From assembly GCF_041449215.1 (NCBI RefSeq), contig NZ_JBGNFV010000001.1, positions 310,001 through 374,000 of the forward strand: a DNA stretch of 64,000 nucleotides. The letters run 5' to 3'. Every line of letters starts with the position of its first letter. The first letter of the stretch is position 1. Positions 1 through 10,134 of the stretch are shown piece after piece. The notes under the pieces were generated by a model. It saw only the letters and a program-made list of their open reading frames with translations. It did no database searches and was not told the origin of the DNA. Origin of the DNA: Roseivirga sp. BDSF3-8 (GTDB taxonomy: Bacteria > Bacteroidota > Bacteroidia > Cytophagales > Cyclobacteriaceae). The position numbers and the translations under genes were made by a program.

Positions 1-1
1 G

Positions 2-445
2 AAAAAACTTTTCGAGAAATGGAAGGATCATATCGAAGATGAAACCAAAGAAGTATTTGAGATATCTCTAAAGCGTTTTTCAAATAACGGAAATGAGCTA
101 CCAGAACGAGCGTACTTCTTCAACCTCAATAGAAAGAATTCAGAAGCTACGATCACAGCCTTCAAAGAATACAGTGGTATTAAACAAATCGCTCTATTCG
201 ACTTCTCAACTTACCTAAAGCAGACACCAGCTTATTATCAAAAAACAAAAATTGATTTGTTAGCGGTTTTACCCTTCAATCATCTCAATTTAAGATACCC
301 CATTGTCTATTTCCCCGACTATTATAACAGCCTTGAAGACAACCTTTACTGGTTTGAAAACAGAGCAAACTCAACGGATCTGGTTTTTGATGATGCATTT
401 AATCTGTTCCGCTTTGAGGAAATAATTAATCGAAAAGCAAAATGA
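2..445 (+). CDS. Unrecognised protein, C-terminal part (5' end outside window)
   Basis: The frame is open from base 2 to a TGA at 443-445, so only the last 147 or so residues are visible and the start lies upstream. The fragment is rich in charged and aromatic residues, has no membrane segment, and contains no motif I recognise. Its stop overlaps the ATG of the following aminotransferase (ATGA at 442-445), which implies translational coupling and a shared operon. From that neighbour a role in making or attaching a modified sugar is possible, but this is inference from context only. Confidence 0.6.
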   Translation, partial: KKLFEKWKDHIEDETKEVFEISLKRFSNNGNELPERAYFFNLNRKNSEATITAFKEYSGIKQIALFDFSTYLKQTPAYYQKTKIDLLAVLPFNHLNLRYPIVYFPDYYNSLEDNLYWFENRANSTDLVFDDAFNLFRFEEIINRKAK

Positions 446-1551
446 TCAGAGTATTTAGTTCAAAAGCTGGCGTGGAGGAACTTGAACATGTCAGACAGTC
501 TATAGAAAATCAATGGCTGGGTGGAGGGCCTAAGTTAAAACAGTTTGAAGATTCTATGGCTTCAGACTTGTCTACCCAATATTTTACTATGATTGACAAT
601 GCTACCAATGGGCTATTTCTCGCTTGTCAACTGTTGGGTTTGGAACCGGGGTCAGAAATCATTTGTCCCTCCTTTACCTGGGTGGGTTGCGCTCATGCCA
701 TAAAATTAGCCGGTTTTGAGCCAGTGTTCTGTGATGTGGCAATTGAGTCTCAGAATGTATCTGTGGAAACCATCAAACCAAAAATCACCAGAAAAACCTC
801 CGCTATAATGGTAGTTCATTATGCAGGGCTATCGGTAGACATGAATCCAATTATTGAATTGGGTTACCCTATTATTGAAGATGCTGCCCATGCCGTTTGC
901 TCTACTTATAAGGGCCGTAGGTGCGGTACACTTGGAAAGATTGGTGTCTTTAGTTTTGACTCCATGAAAAACCTAGCGGTGGGAGAAGGAGGTGGTATAG
1001 CATTTTCAAGTGAAGAGCACTTTGAAAGGGCTAAGAAACTGAGGCTTTGTGGACTGGGAAAATCCAGTTATGAAATGCGTGGCAACAAAGACCGATGGTG
1101 GGAGTTGGGGGCAAGAGAAGCCTCTCTCAAATTTAAGCCTTCTGACATAAGTGCAGGCGTTGCTCTTGGCCAATTGGCAAAACTTCCCGTGCTACAACAG
1201 CGAAGAAAGGAAGTATGGACGAGGTACCACCTTGAATTGGCTAACATTAACGAGCTTCATTTACCTATTGAAAAGGAGTTTGATAATAGCCAGCACTCCT
1301 ACTTTACTTATACTATAAGGACACCTAAGCGCGACCAATTGGCAAATTTTCTTTTGTCAGAAGATATTTATACTACCCTTAGATTCTTCCCCATTCATTT
1401 AAATGAAGTCTATATGAATGGACTAATGCTTGAAAATACAGAAATACTTAAGGAGACTGCATTGAACATTCCCTTGCACCCAAATATGGAAGAACAAGAA
1501 GTAGATAAAGTTATTAGTAGTATCAAGAAATTCTTTGACACTGCTAACTGA
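442..1551 (+). CDS. DegT/DnrJ/EryC1/StrS family PLP aminotransferase
   Basis: A 369-aa fold-type I PLP enzyme of the sugar aminotransferase family, which converts a nucleotide-linked keto-sugar to an amino-sugar using glutamate as donor. Visible motifs are WLGGGPKLKQFE near the N-terminus, the PSFTW block around residue 75, IEDAAHAV around residue 150, and the SFDSMKNL block whose Lys176 is the expected PLP Schiff-base lysine, followed by GEGGG. Length and motif order match the WecE/RffA-like subgroup. The ATG overlaps the stop of the preceding gene. The substrate cannot be told from sequence. It probably belongs to surface polysaccharide synthesis lying left of the window, and its 3' end converges on the STAND ATPase gene with an 8-base overlap. 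Confidence 0.85.
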   Translation: MIRVFSSKAGVEELEHVRQSIENQWLGGGPKLKQFEDSMASDLSTQYFTMIDNATNGLFLACQLLGLEPGSEIICPSFTWVGCAHAIKLAGFEPVFCDVAIESQNVSVETIKPKITRKTSAIMVVHYAGLSVDMNPIIELGYPIIEDAAHAVCSTYKGRRCGTLGKIGVFSFDSMKNLAVGEGGGIAFSSEEHFERAKKLRLCGLGKSSYEMRGNKDRWWELGAREASLKFKPSDISAGVALGQLAKLPVLQQRRKEVWTRYHLELANINELHLPIEKEFDNSQHSYFTYTIRTPKRDQLANFLLSEDIYTTLRFFPIHLNEVYMNGLMLENTEILKETALNIPLHPNMEEQEVDKVISSIKKFFDTAN

Positions 1552-4500
1552 AACTCATGAACATGAGTAGAAAAGTATCATGGCCCATTTTGTATTCAAA
1601 GAGCTTATAAAATTCCGGATAGTTTATTTGATCAAGGACGGGTCTGAAGATAGAAAGTGTCTTTTGAATTCCTGTCATTTTCTTAAACTGAGGATTGAGC
1701 TTTATGCTCTCTACCTGCTCCATTCGAAATAAATTTATGATGGCGATTTGCTCATACCTGCTTAGTCTGTGAACATCAATCGACCCAGAGAAAAGCAAAC
1801 AATCACAAACCTTTTCTAGGTAGGCTAGGGCGTTTTCTAATGAATTTGTGTTGTTCCCCGTTTGAAATTCAAATAAATCTTGAATGCTCAGGTTGTTATG
1901 CAAGCATAACTCCAAAGCCTTAGCTTTGTGAGAGTCGATAAAATGAAGGCCGGTGAAATAGGTTTTTCTGGCTAAGTCCTGATCACCCTTAAGCATATAC
2001 ATGTTTCCCAGGTTAATTAGGCCCCGTGTCAACTCCCAACTATAATTTCTCTCGCGAGCGATGGCAATACCAGATTCAAATTCCGCTGCTGCATCGTCAA
2101 GTTTTCCCTTCAGGGTCAACAGTATCCCATAACGAATGGCGGTTCTTGACTTGGCATTCAAATCAATCTGAACCGATTTATTATAGGAATTTTCGTGTAA
2201 CTCTATTGCTTTGTCCAGGTCGTTCATACAAAGTTGACAACCCGCCATGTCATAATAGTTATGATGTATGTAATACAGATGTTCAGACTTTTTAGCCATT
2301 TCCAGGCTTTGTTCCATGGTCTTATAACCACGCAGGATTTCGCCAGAACCCCTTTGAGCCACACCAAGCCTGTTCAATGTCCAGATGAGCATTTCATTAG
2401 CTTCATCCTTATTAGCGTCTTCTTGGTTGGCAACAATGTTTTGTAATTCCTTTTTCAGAACATTCAACCTCACTTGACCATCACGATATTCACTCGCCAT
2501 GATCACAACATCTGAGCATTTCAATTTGCAGTTGAATTCCAACATCTTAAATGATAAATACCCATCAGCAGACACTGTAATCTGATGATCTAAAAGATGC
2601 CTTTTGATTTCGGTAGCTAAAGTATCAAAAGACCTAATGACCTCATCTAGCGGGTAAGTCTCAGAACGAATCTCCCAAAGTGCATACCGAGCACTAAATG
2701 ATTTTAATTCCAGCCCAGGGATCAAATCAACTCTATGGTCGAGTATTAGCTGACCATAACGCTCCATTTTCTTCCAATCGTCGGCCTGTTGGGCTTTGGC
2801 AAAATATGATAGTAAAGATGGATAGAATATTTCCTGTTCATCGGGGAAAACCTGATTAAGGCATCTTACTTGTATTCCATGGCGATCTTGAACATTTGGC
2901 TCATTTTTTAGCCAACTCAATATCCGGCCTGCCGCAATTTTGGCATCAGCAGATTGGTTTTCCGAGATGTAGTTGAAAAGGTTTTCATGAGAAAAGAACA
3001 CCTTTAGCCCCCTCACATTGATCAGTCTTTCATCAATGGCCAATTCCAGACATTGTTCAAAATTTTTCAAATTAGCAATTGTACGCAGATCATCTAGATA
3101 AATACTTGCTTCCAAAAGGCTGACGATATGCATTAGCACCATTAGATCATGGCCTATATCTGTATTCTTCAAATAGTAATCAAAGCGAGCATCTAGTAAT
3201 TTCTTAACCTCATGGTGAAGGACCACACCTTCGAGCTTATGAACATCATGCCATTCCAAACGATGGTTCTTTTCATGGATTACACCAATGTTCCTGAGGT
3301 GTACAATAGTGTGAATTATGTTGAATGGTGTATTTCCAGTTTTCTCTCTAATCTGCTCAACCAAGGAATTATGATATTTTGACTCGAGCACAATTAACTC
3401 ATTGACCAAACTAGTTGCGTCATTATCAGATAGCTCTTCTATTTCAACATCTATAATCGAATAGGTAGGGTCAGATTTGACATTATACTGAAATTCAATG
3501 AATGCACTATTCCGTTCTTTAATCTCCGTACGGGCTGACGAAATGATTGCCACTTTGCAACGAACAGCTTTAAGGCCGTTGTAAAGAAAATTTAGAAAGT
3601 TGATCAACGACCTGTTGGCCAAATGCAAGTCTTCTATAATCAATACGACCATCTTTTTTTGCCCTATAGCCGAAAGCACTTTGACTAAGAATGAAGCGAT
3701 AATCTTTAATTCATGTGTCTGAATATTCTTCTCACCAAAGGAAGATATTTTCCTGGCCCAGCTCATGAATGCCTCAAAATCAGCTTTATTCTGGAATATG
3801 TCTGAAAATTCAGATTCTTTGGCAAACCTCGCCAATACCCGATCTGCTAGGCCAACAAATGAACCTTCACTAAGTCCAAGACAGAAACAGATCATTTTCT
3901 CGATAATTCTTAGTTCCCCTTCAGTGGCAATTACATTAATGTGCAATTTCATGTGGGGGTAATGTTCCGTGTGGTTCATTGCCTCTTCAATGAACCTTGT
4001 TTTTCCCACTCCAGCCCTGCCAGAAACCAGAGCAAAGAAAAAGCGTTTTTCAAGAAATACCCGATCTATCTTCTCATTGAAGAGTCCGATGTTTATTATG
4101 TTATTTTCTCCTATAAAAGGGGCGAAAAACAACGGATTTCGCGCATTGAGGTTGAGATAAGATGAATATACCTCATGATTGTCAACCAGTAATTTCCATG
4201 CCAAGCCTTTGAAAGGAAACCGCTGTATTTTTGCAGGTATAAACACTACTCTCTCGGTCGATGCAGGTGTAACCGCTTCTAAAAAGTATATGCGCTTTCC
4301 CTCATCAATCTTCAGGCCGTTTCCTAATTGGATGAGCCCCTGGGGGATAATTTCGAGTTTCCAGTTGAGGCTATCGGAAAAGTAATTTTGCACATGTAAT
4401 TGTATTTCAAATCCAGCACCCACAATAAGTTCTGATTTATGGGGTACCTGGAAGTTATTTTTGGCAATAGTGAGATTGGCTACAATAAGATTTCTTAAAA

Positions 4501-5152
4501 TATCAGCCTTAAAGACATCAGCAACTTGATCTTCTAACAGTGCTTTTATGGTAAGCGGAGACCTATCAAGAAAAGTCTCCTTCTTTTTGAGTAACTCTAT
4601 CTCTCTGAGAATTACAGCACCTTTATCTTGAAATTCTTGTACTTTGTTTGATAGTTGCAATGGAGTTTTTGATTTGTAGCCGGTCAAGGAGATGGTTTCC
4701 AGCTTTTCAAAATACAACTTCATCGGGTAACTCAAAAAAAGGTGTAAAAACTGTCGTCCGTTCATTGTTTTAACGGCCAAAGGAGATTTCAGAATCCAAT
4801 TATGAATTTCATTATGACTTTGAATAAACCTAAGAAGATCGTTCTGAATAAGGCCATTGGTTAAAATCCAAATAACATCAGCCATTTCAACAATGGCTAT
4901 GTTGATTGATGCCCCCACCATTTCATGGGATAGTTTCTTGGTATTTTCTTCAAAGTGCTTTGATTCAAAATAGAATCTTGCACCTTCTGACATAGCAATA
5001 CCATCGCGTTTACCATCTCTGGTCTCAGGTGTCTTGTGCCACTGTAGTTGGGGGTGTACGGCAGCCATGAGCAGATAGCTCATCAATTCAAACTTCTTGT
5101 TATCATTGACAATCTCCCAGAATCGATGCTCACTTAAATGTGATACAACCAT
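1544..5152 (-). CDS. Avs-like STAND NTPase with N-terminal PD-(D/E)xK nuclease and TPRs
   Basis: A 1202-aa three-part protein. Residues 1-130 look like an Mrr/Cap4-type restriction-endonuclease fold: FELMS around Glu22, Asp50 in RDGKRDG, then FESK with Glu63 and Lys65, spaced as in PD-(D/E)xK enzymes. The centre carries a STAND/AAA16 NTPase with Walker A GRAGVGKT near residues 376-383 and a Walker B-like VVLIIEDLH near residue 500. Roughly residues 900-1130 are TPR-like helical repeats. Nuclease-STAND-repeat order is that of antiviral Avs proteins, in which the repeats sense a phage protein and oligomerisation activates the nuclease. This member is shorter than many Avs proteins and its sensor is not obviously one of the named types. 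It stands alone, next to another conflict operon. MalT-like regulators share the STAND-TPR part but lack the nuclease. Confidence 0.75.
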   Translation of the reverse strand: MVVSHLSEHRFWEIVNDNKKFELMSYLLMAAVHPQLQWHKTPETRDGKRDGIAMSEGARFYFESKHFEENTKKLSHEMVGASINIAIVEMADVIWILTNGLIQNDLLRFIQSHNEIHNWILKSPLAVKTMNGRQFLHLFLSYPMKLYFEKLETISLTGYKSKTPLQLSNKVQEFQDKGAVILREIELLKKKETFLDRSPLTIKALLEDQVADVFKADILRNLIVANLTIAKNNFQVPHKSELIVGAGFEIQLHVQNYFSDSLNWKLEIIPQGLIQLGNGLKIDEGKRIYFLEAVTPASTERVVFIPAKIQRFPFKGLAWKLLVDNHEVYSSYLNLNARNPLFFAPFIGENNIINIGLFNEKIDRVFLEKRFFFALVSGRAGVGKTRFIEEAMNHTEHYPHMKLHINVIATEGELRIIEKMICFCLGLSEGSFVGLADRVLARFAKESEFSDIFQNKADFEAFMSWARKISSFGEKNIQTHELKIIASFLVKVLSAIGQKKMVVLIIEDLHLANRSLINFLNFLYNGLKAVRCKVAIISSARTEIKERNSAFIEFQYNVKSDPTYSIIDVEIEELSDNDATSLVNELIVLESKYHNSLVEQIREKTGNTPFNIIHTIVHLRNIGVIHEKNHRLEWHDVHKLEGVVLHHEVKKLLDARFDYYLKNTDIGHDLMVLMHIVSLLEASIYLDDLRTIANLKNFEQCLELAIDERLINVRGLKVFFSHENLFNYISENQSADAKIAAGRILSWLKNEPNVQDRHGIQVRCLNQVFPDEQEIFYPSLLSYFAKAQQADDWKKMERYGQLILDHRVDLIPGLELKSFSARYALWEIRSETYPLDEVIRSFDTLATEIKRHLLDHQITVSADGYLSFKMLEFNCKLKCSDVVIMASEYRDGQVRLNVLKKELQNIVANQEDANKDEANEMLIWTLNRLGVAQRGSGEILRGYKTMEQSLEMAKKSEHLYYIHHNYYDMAGCQLCMNDLDKAIELHENSYNKSVQIDLNAKSRTAIRYGILLTLKGKLDDAAAEFESGIAIARERNYSWELTRGLINLGNMYMLKGDQDLARKTYFTGLHFIDSHKAKALELCLHNNLSIQDLFEFQTGNNTNSLENALAYLEKVCDCLLFSGSIDVHRLSRYEQIAIINLFRMEQVESIKLNPQFKKMTGIQKTLSIFRPVLDQINYPEFYKLFEYKMGHDTFLLMFMSFS

Positions 5153-5599
5153 AATAAAGAGTTATCGATTGAAGTTAATAATACAATTTTAGTAAAAACA
5201 CACGAACAACTATTGATCTATTTTTAGTAAGAGAATTATCTAAAGCAGACTTAACAGCGTCTGTATGTTGAATTTTTACCTTATTCATCAATAAGTCATT
5301 AACTAGGATATTTCCGATCAACACAGCTTAGTAAAGAGACTCTTTCAGCCTGCTGTTTTGTTGTTGTTACCATCTTCCAATCTGTGAATGTGGCGTAAGT
5401 GCTTCATTAGTTGGTTGTAATAAGATTTTCGTAAGCGGCTTCTTTGAAAGATTACACAAGCTATTACAAACATCAAGCAACGGTTTTCCCCCACATTCTG
5501 GGTAAGAACTAACTGTTTTAAAAGGCGCATATTCCATTCTAAAAATGAGTATATTTTTTAACATAATTAAGTTAATAAAAAACTCTGAAAGCACCTGAA
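5153..5599. other. Gene-free AT-rich stretch upstream of the STAND ATPase
   Basis: AT-rich DNA between the start of the STAND gene and the first recognisable codons of the patatin pseudogene. It should contain the STAND gene promoter, but I found no convincing TTG/TAnnTTTG pair. The open frames on the minus strand here (up to 85 codons) show no motif, no conserved start context and no family resemblance. They look like chance frames or the decayed 5' end of the patatin gene. Confidence 0.5.
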
Positions 5600-6930
5600 T
5601 TAGACCCTTTATATAAAATCGCACTCTGCTTTAGTGGTGGAGGGTACCGAGCAGCTTCTTTTAACCTGGGCAAATTAAGCTATTTCAACCAAGTCCAATT
5701 TAAACAATAACCTTTGCTAATGCGGGTGGAAGGCCTCAGTACGGTTAGCGGAGGAACTTTGGTAGGAGCAGCTTATTCGGCCCAAACCAGCAATGGAAAG
5801 AGCCTTCAGCGATTCTACCAGGATTTTTGGCAATGGCTGCCTCTTCTGGCTTTCCCCTGGGCTTTGAACTGATGATCATGCCAGATAATTTCTTCGCAGA
5901 CTATAACGATCCTGATTATCAAAAGCTAAAGTCTCTGGACTATATGCACAGCGGTATAGGTCTGATGGATGGCGGTATAGTAGACAACCAGGGCATTGGA
6001 AGTATCATGAATGCCAATAAAAGGAGAAAGAAAGGCAACCGGCAATTTGACCTGATTTTGGTATGTGATGTATCTTCATACAAGATGAAACCCTGGGATA
6101 AGTCAGATGAAGTTTATAGCAAGGGTAGTGGTTCCATTTTCAGCCTATGACGAAAATGGAGTACGCGTAAAAAGCTACTGATCTTTGCTATTCTCTTTAC
6201 AAGTTTAACAATCATACTCTTATGGTTTTGGCCTAAAAGCCGGCATTGATCCTGGCCGGTCCACGCTCCTTGTGGTATTGGCCTGGGTGTGCAGTATTCC
6301 ATCAGCCATACTCTGAGGTTTGTGGTTGTTGAGTAAGTTATCCTTAACAATACTAACCATAACGTTTAATTTCCTTCACGATAAGTTGTTGCCTTCGTTT
6401 CTGCGTGGCAAACTCGAGTATTTCAGCCGCTTGCGGTTTAGCCTGCTTAGTCGGATATTGAAAGAACGCCTGAGTTCAGGAGTAAAATGGTGAATGAGGT
6501 ATTCCTGAAACAGATCCGCAGGCTCAATTACAACCTCTTTTTTGCTAAGGATGAGCTGGAAAACAGGCGAATTACCTCCCTGATCTATGAACTTACCAGG
6601 GATGAGTTTTTGCGTTCAGAATCAGACGAGCGCACCAAAAATATGAAAGTGGCCGAAAGGATTTTTTTGCCCAAACCCAGCGAAAAGGTCTTTGATGCTG
6701 CCGAAATTGCAATGGATACCGGCACTACCCTTTGGTTTGATGAAAAGGACCGAAAACTTAACCGTCTGAAAAACCTGGTAGCCTGCGGGCAGTTTACCAC
6801 CTGCTATAACCTTTTGGATTATGTGATGAAACTTCCAGACGAGTATCAAACACCGGAGATAGCGGCCTTGACCGAAGCACTGCAAAAAGACTGGGAAACC
6901 TTTAACAATAATCCATTTTGGTTAGTCTGA
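5600..6930 (+). pseudogene. Patatin-like phospholipase, decayed
   Basis: Pieces of one patatin-like acyl hydrolase lie in order on the plus strand. SGGGYRAA (from 5633) is the glycine-rich oxyanion loop. STVSGGTLVGA (about 5740-5775) holds the nucleophile serine. MDGGIVDNQG (about 5965-5995) is the DGG block of the catalytic dyad. A hydrophobic membrane-like segment (about 6180-6240) follows, then a C-terminal block from 6487 to 6930. The frame is broken by a TAA at 5708-5710, a frameshift near 5820, a TGA at 6148-6150 and a further stop near 6247. About 20 codons separate the nucleophile block from the next block, far fewer than in intact relatives, so an internal deletion is likely. The product must be non-functional as a single protein. 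The intact family cleaves phospholipids and is common in Bacteroidota and in defence operons. Confidence 0.8.
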
Positions 6931-6933
6931 AAA

Positions 6934-9900
6934 TCAGGCTCCGGCCAGTTGCTTTCCTGGACTTCCATGATCTTTTGGAGCTTTTACCCTTCCGAAAGTC
7001 TCCAATTCTAAGTACTTAGCCGGAAATAAATCGGCCGGGATTTTCTTCTTTAAGAGGTTCTGGAAATTTTCGTCATGGGTAGATAGGATAATCTGCTTGC
7101 CGAGGTTCACCACAATGCTCCGGAAGAGATCAATAGTAGAAAGAATGTTAATACTGTCCATGGATTGGATAGGGTCATCAATAAAAATACAATCGACCGG
7201 TTCTCCCTTTTCATTCTTAACATTCAAAGCTTTGGCCAGGAAAATGCTCAAGCTTAATATATTCAATTGTGCGGTACTAAAGTAAAGTGTTGGCACAATC
7301 GTGTTTTGTGTATCATCGCTCACAAAAATATTGAGCATTGGCTTTTTTGTAGAGAAGTCACACTTGAAGGATATTTCTTTATAGGAAGGGTGGGGATCTA
7401 TTTTCTGATAGAGGGAATTGATCAAGCCTTGGTAAAAAAAGGACTCCACCTGCTGATGGATAAATTCCGATATCCGATTCCGTTCTTCTTCTAACTGCTT
7501 ACTCACAACTTTAGTCAAGAATTTCTTTTCGGCTTCAAGCTCTGAACTTTTGTTTAGGCTTACCTGATACTTGAGAAATGGGACTACGTTCTCCCGATAG
7601 GCATCGATTTTGGTGAGATCAATTATTTTCTCGTCTGCGAGCTTGATGGTCGCCAGAATCTCCTTTTTCTCATTTTCGAGTGTTTTGAGCAGCTCTTCCC
7701 CGGACGAACCTGATAAGGAAATATCCAGAAACGACTTCAGCAGGTTTTCAAAGGAGAGAATCTTAGTTCTTAAGTTTTCTCTTATAGATTCCGATTCAGA
7801 TATGTACTTTTCAACCTCATCCCTCACAATACCTTTCAACTTTTCATCGAGACCCTCAAGAGTAGTCTTAAATTCTGTTAATTGATTTCTGATCCTTTCT
7901 ATCTTTAATCTCAAAGCCTCTTTGCTATCGTCCAGGTTTTGTTGTGAGGGAAGATCATCCATCAAACGGTCTTTTTGAAATGAGATAAATCGTGGGTAAG
8001 TAGGCTCATTTTTAAAATCCTGAATTTTTTCTTCAGATCGCTTTATCCGATCCTGCAGAACTTGAATTTTTTCTTCAAATTTTTTCTCTGCTACAGACGA
8101 TTTTCCTAGAGATTTGAGTACTTTATCCAAGGCAGATTTGACTTCTGCTATTTCCTGCCTGAGCTTGGCTTCAAAGTCTTCGGAAGGATGATCAGACAAA
8201 CCTAGTATCTGTAGGCTTTCGCTTATCTGGCTATTCAATAAATGTAGTCTTTCATTTAACTCACTTAGGGAGCGGCTGATTGAATCGCGATGCTCAGTTA
8301 GAGTCTTTAAAGAGGCTCTACGCTTTTCTAATTCGTTATCAATGCTACTTACAAGTTCACCCTTTCTTTCTTCGATTAGTTTCAGTAACCGGTTTTGTCC
8401 TACTTCTAATCTCCCCTTTTCTTCCAATAATTCGCTAATCTGCTTCCCAAGCAGTGGGTTATTCGAAATTCTTTCGGCCAAAACCGTGAAACTCTGGTAT
8501 TGCTGTTGGCACAGCGGACAAGAGGAAGATTGATTGCGATTGACAATAGAGGCTCCTTGCTCAATCAACTCTTTGAGTTCCTGGTTCATGGAATCAGTTT
8601 CAGCGAAACGACCTTGAGCCTTCTCAAGATTTGCTTGAACCTCCTTTAGTTCGTCTTTTACAGCGATTAGAGCTTCAATAAGTTCTCCATACTCCTTATA
8701 GTATTCATGATTCTTCGTAGGAAGAATATCATCTTCCATATTCTTTTTGAAGGCTGAAAAGGCTAGTATATCCGATTCTTTCTTACTGATAGAATCTTTC
8801 ATTTTCTCCAATTCTTCTACTCGCTTGTCCTTCGAGTCCGCTGTGGCTTTCAGTTCATTATTTAAGCCCGATAGCTTTTGTAATACCTCAGGTAATTGAT
8901 TAAGTCTGTCAGATAACTTTTGGTAGTCTGTTTGTTGGGTGTTTTTTCTAGCATTTAAGTCCCCCCTGTTTCTAAGGATATCGTTTAAAACTGTCTTTAA
9001 TTTGTTTATCTCGTACTTATTATTGTCTATTTGTGATTCTTCCTCAGTTATCTTTTTTCTCAGCCAGGCAAAAGTAGGAAAAGCCCTAATTAATTCTGCC
9101 AGGTTTTTATCCTCTTCCAATCGCTCTTCCAATTCTTTTTCCAGATTTAAGAGCTGAATACGTGTTTGTTCGTGTTTTTTGAGTAAATCTTTTTGCGCTC
9201 GTAACTTCTCCAATTGGGAATTTAGATCGGCCAATTGTTCTTTCGTCTCAAAGTAACTTTCCGTACCTAGCTGTTCATTTGCTCTACCACTTACAGCTTG
9301 GTCAACTTTATTTTCCTTCTGTTTTAAGCTGTCAATTTCCGCCTTCAGGTCATTCTTTCTTTCAGCTATAAGATTAGCTAGCCCAAGCACCTCCTTTTCG
9401 CCAAAATGAGCATCTACTTTGGGTAGGTTTTCACCTTTGGCATTGAACTCCTCAATAGATAAGTTGATTTTGGACAGTAGCTCATTGTCAAAATCCAGTT
9501 TTAATATTAATTGGATGCCCTTCAATTGATCAGTGATGTCTTTTATTTTGTCATCGTTGATCTTAATCAGGTCAACTACCGTTTTATACTTCTTATCCAG
9601 GTCAATATCACCAAAGGATTGGATAAACTTTTCGTAGCGGGAATGAGGATCATCTTCTTTCAAAAAGGCATCGATAAAGTCTTGAGATAAAAGAACTTCA
9701 TGGAAGTATTCTTTCTTATCTGTTCGTTTCTGAGTTCCAAATTTATAATCCGAACTGCCCTTTCCTACAACCGGCACAGTATTCGTAAATGGTTCCTCCC
9801 TGGAAGTGGTATAAAGTCTCACAAATCCCTCTTCAAGTTCAGAAAACTTATTCCTGATAATCCATTGTCTGGGCCTTCCAGAACCTTGGGTTTGAATGTC

Positions 9901-10134
9901 CCTTTCTGATTTGGCAAGCGCTTTATTAAATTTGTCCTTTCTGTCGAACCGGCTGATACGATTGGTATAAGCCCACTCTACCGCATCATAAAATGAAGTT
10001 TTACCGAAGCCATTTGGTGCATAAATGGAAATAAAATCTGCAACCTCATTGGACTTCGTTGAAAAGTCAAAGGTTCCGTTTTCAACTTTATCATAAGCCC
10101 GGAATGCTTGTATTTCAACCTTCTGTATCTTCAT
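6934..10134 (-). CDS. Rad50-like ABC ATPase with central zinc hook (ABC-3C ATPase component)
   Basis: A 1066-aa SMC/Rad50-type ATPase. Walker A is APNGFGKT at residues 39-46. Long coiled coils flank a CPLC zinc hook at about residues 538-541, almost exactly at the midpoint as in Rad50. The second half ends with a degenerate signature (FSTAQLN), Walker B CIFIDDPIQSMD and an H-loop STHD. It is the last gene of a four-gene operon (13051 to 6934) and overlaps the preceding gene by 20 bases. In ABC-three-component conflict systems such an ATPase is thought to monitor or process nucleic acid and trigger a partnered effector. That role is inferred here from gene order. There is no Mre11/SbcD partner in the window, which argues against a housekeeping SbcC. 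Confidence 0.8.
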   Translation of the reverse strand: MKIQKVEIQAFRAYDKVENGTFDFSTKSNEVADFISIYAPNGFGKTSFYDAVEWAYTNRISRFDRKDKFNKALAKSERDIQTQGSGRPRQWIIRNKFSELEEGFVRLYTTSREEPFTNTVPVVGKGSSDYKFGTQKRTDKKEYFHEVLLSQDFIDAFLKEDDPHSRYEKFIQSFGDIDLDKKYKTVVDLIKINDDKIKDITDQLKGIQLILKLDFDNELLSKINLSIEEFNAKGENLPKVDAHFGEKEVLGLANLIAERKNDLKAEIDSLKQKENKVDQAVSGRANEQLGTESYFETKEQLADLNSQLEKLRAQKDLLKKHEQTRIQLLNLEKELEERLEEDKNLAELIRAFPTFAWLRKKITEEESQIDNNKYEINKLKTVLNDILRNRGDLNARKNTQQTDYQKLSDRLNQLPEVLQKLSGLNNELKATADSKDKRVEELEKMKDSISKKESDILAFSAFKKNMEDDILPTKNHEYYKEYGELIEALIAVKDELKEVQANLEKAQGRFAETDSMNQELKELIEQGASIVNRNQSSSCPLCQQQYQSFTVLAERISNNPLLGKQISELLEEKGRLEVGQNRLLKLIEERKGELVSSIDNELEKRRASLKTLTEHRDSISRSLSELNERLHLLNSQISESLQILGLSDHPSEDFEAKLRQEIAEVKSALDKVLKSLGKSSVAEKKFEEKIQVLQDRIKRSEEKIQDFKNEPTYPRFISFQKDRLMDDLPSQQNLDDSKEALRLKIERIRNQLTEFKTTLEGLDEKLKGIVRDEVEKYISESESIRENLRTKILSFENLLKSFLDISLSGSSGEELLKTLENEKKEILATIKLADEKIIDLTKIDAYRENVVPFLKYQVSLNKSSELEAEKKFLTKVVSKQLEEERNRISEFIHQQVESFFYQGLINSLYQKIDPHPSYKEISFKCDFSTKKPMLNIFVSDDTQNTIVPTLYFSTAQLNILSLSIFLAKALNVKNEKGEPVDCIFIDDPIQSMDSINILSTIDLFRSIVVNLGKQIILSTHDENFQNLLKKKIPADLFPAKYLELETFGRVKAPKDHGSPGKQLAGA

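Noticed and set aside
5345-5624. Minus-strand frames of 61 and 85 codons before the patatin pseudogene
   Set aside because: No motif or start context, and they overlap each other in different frames.
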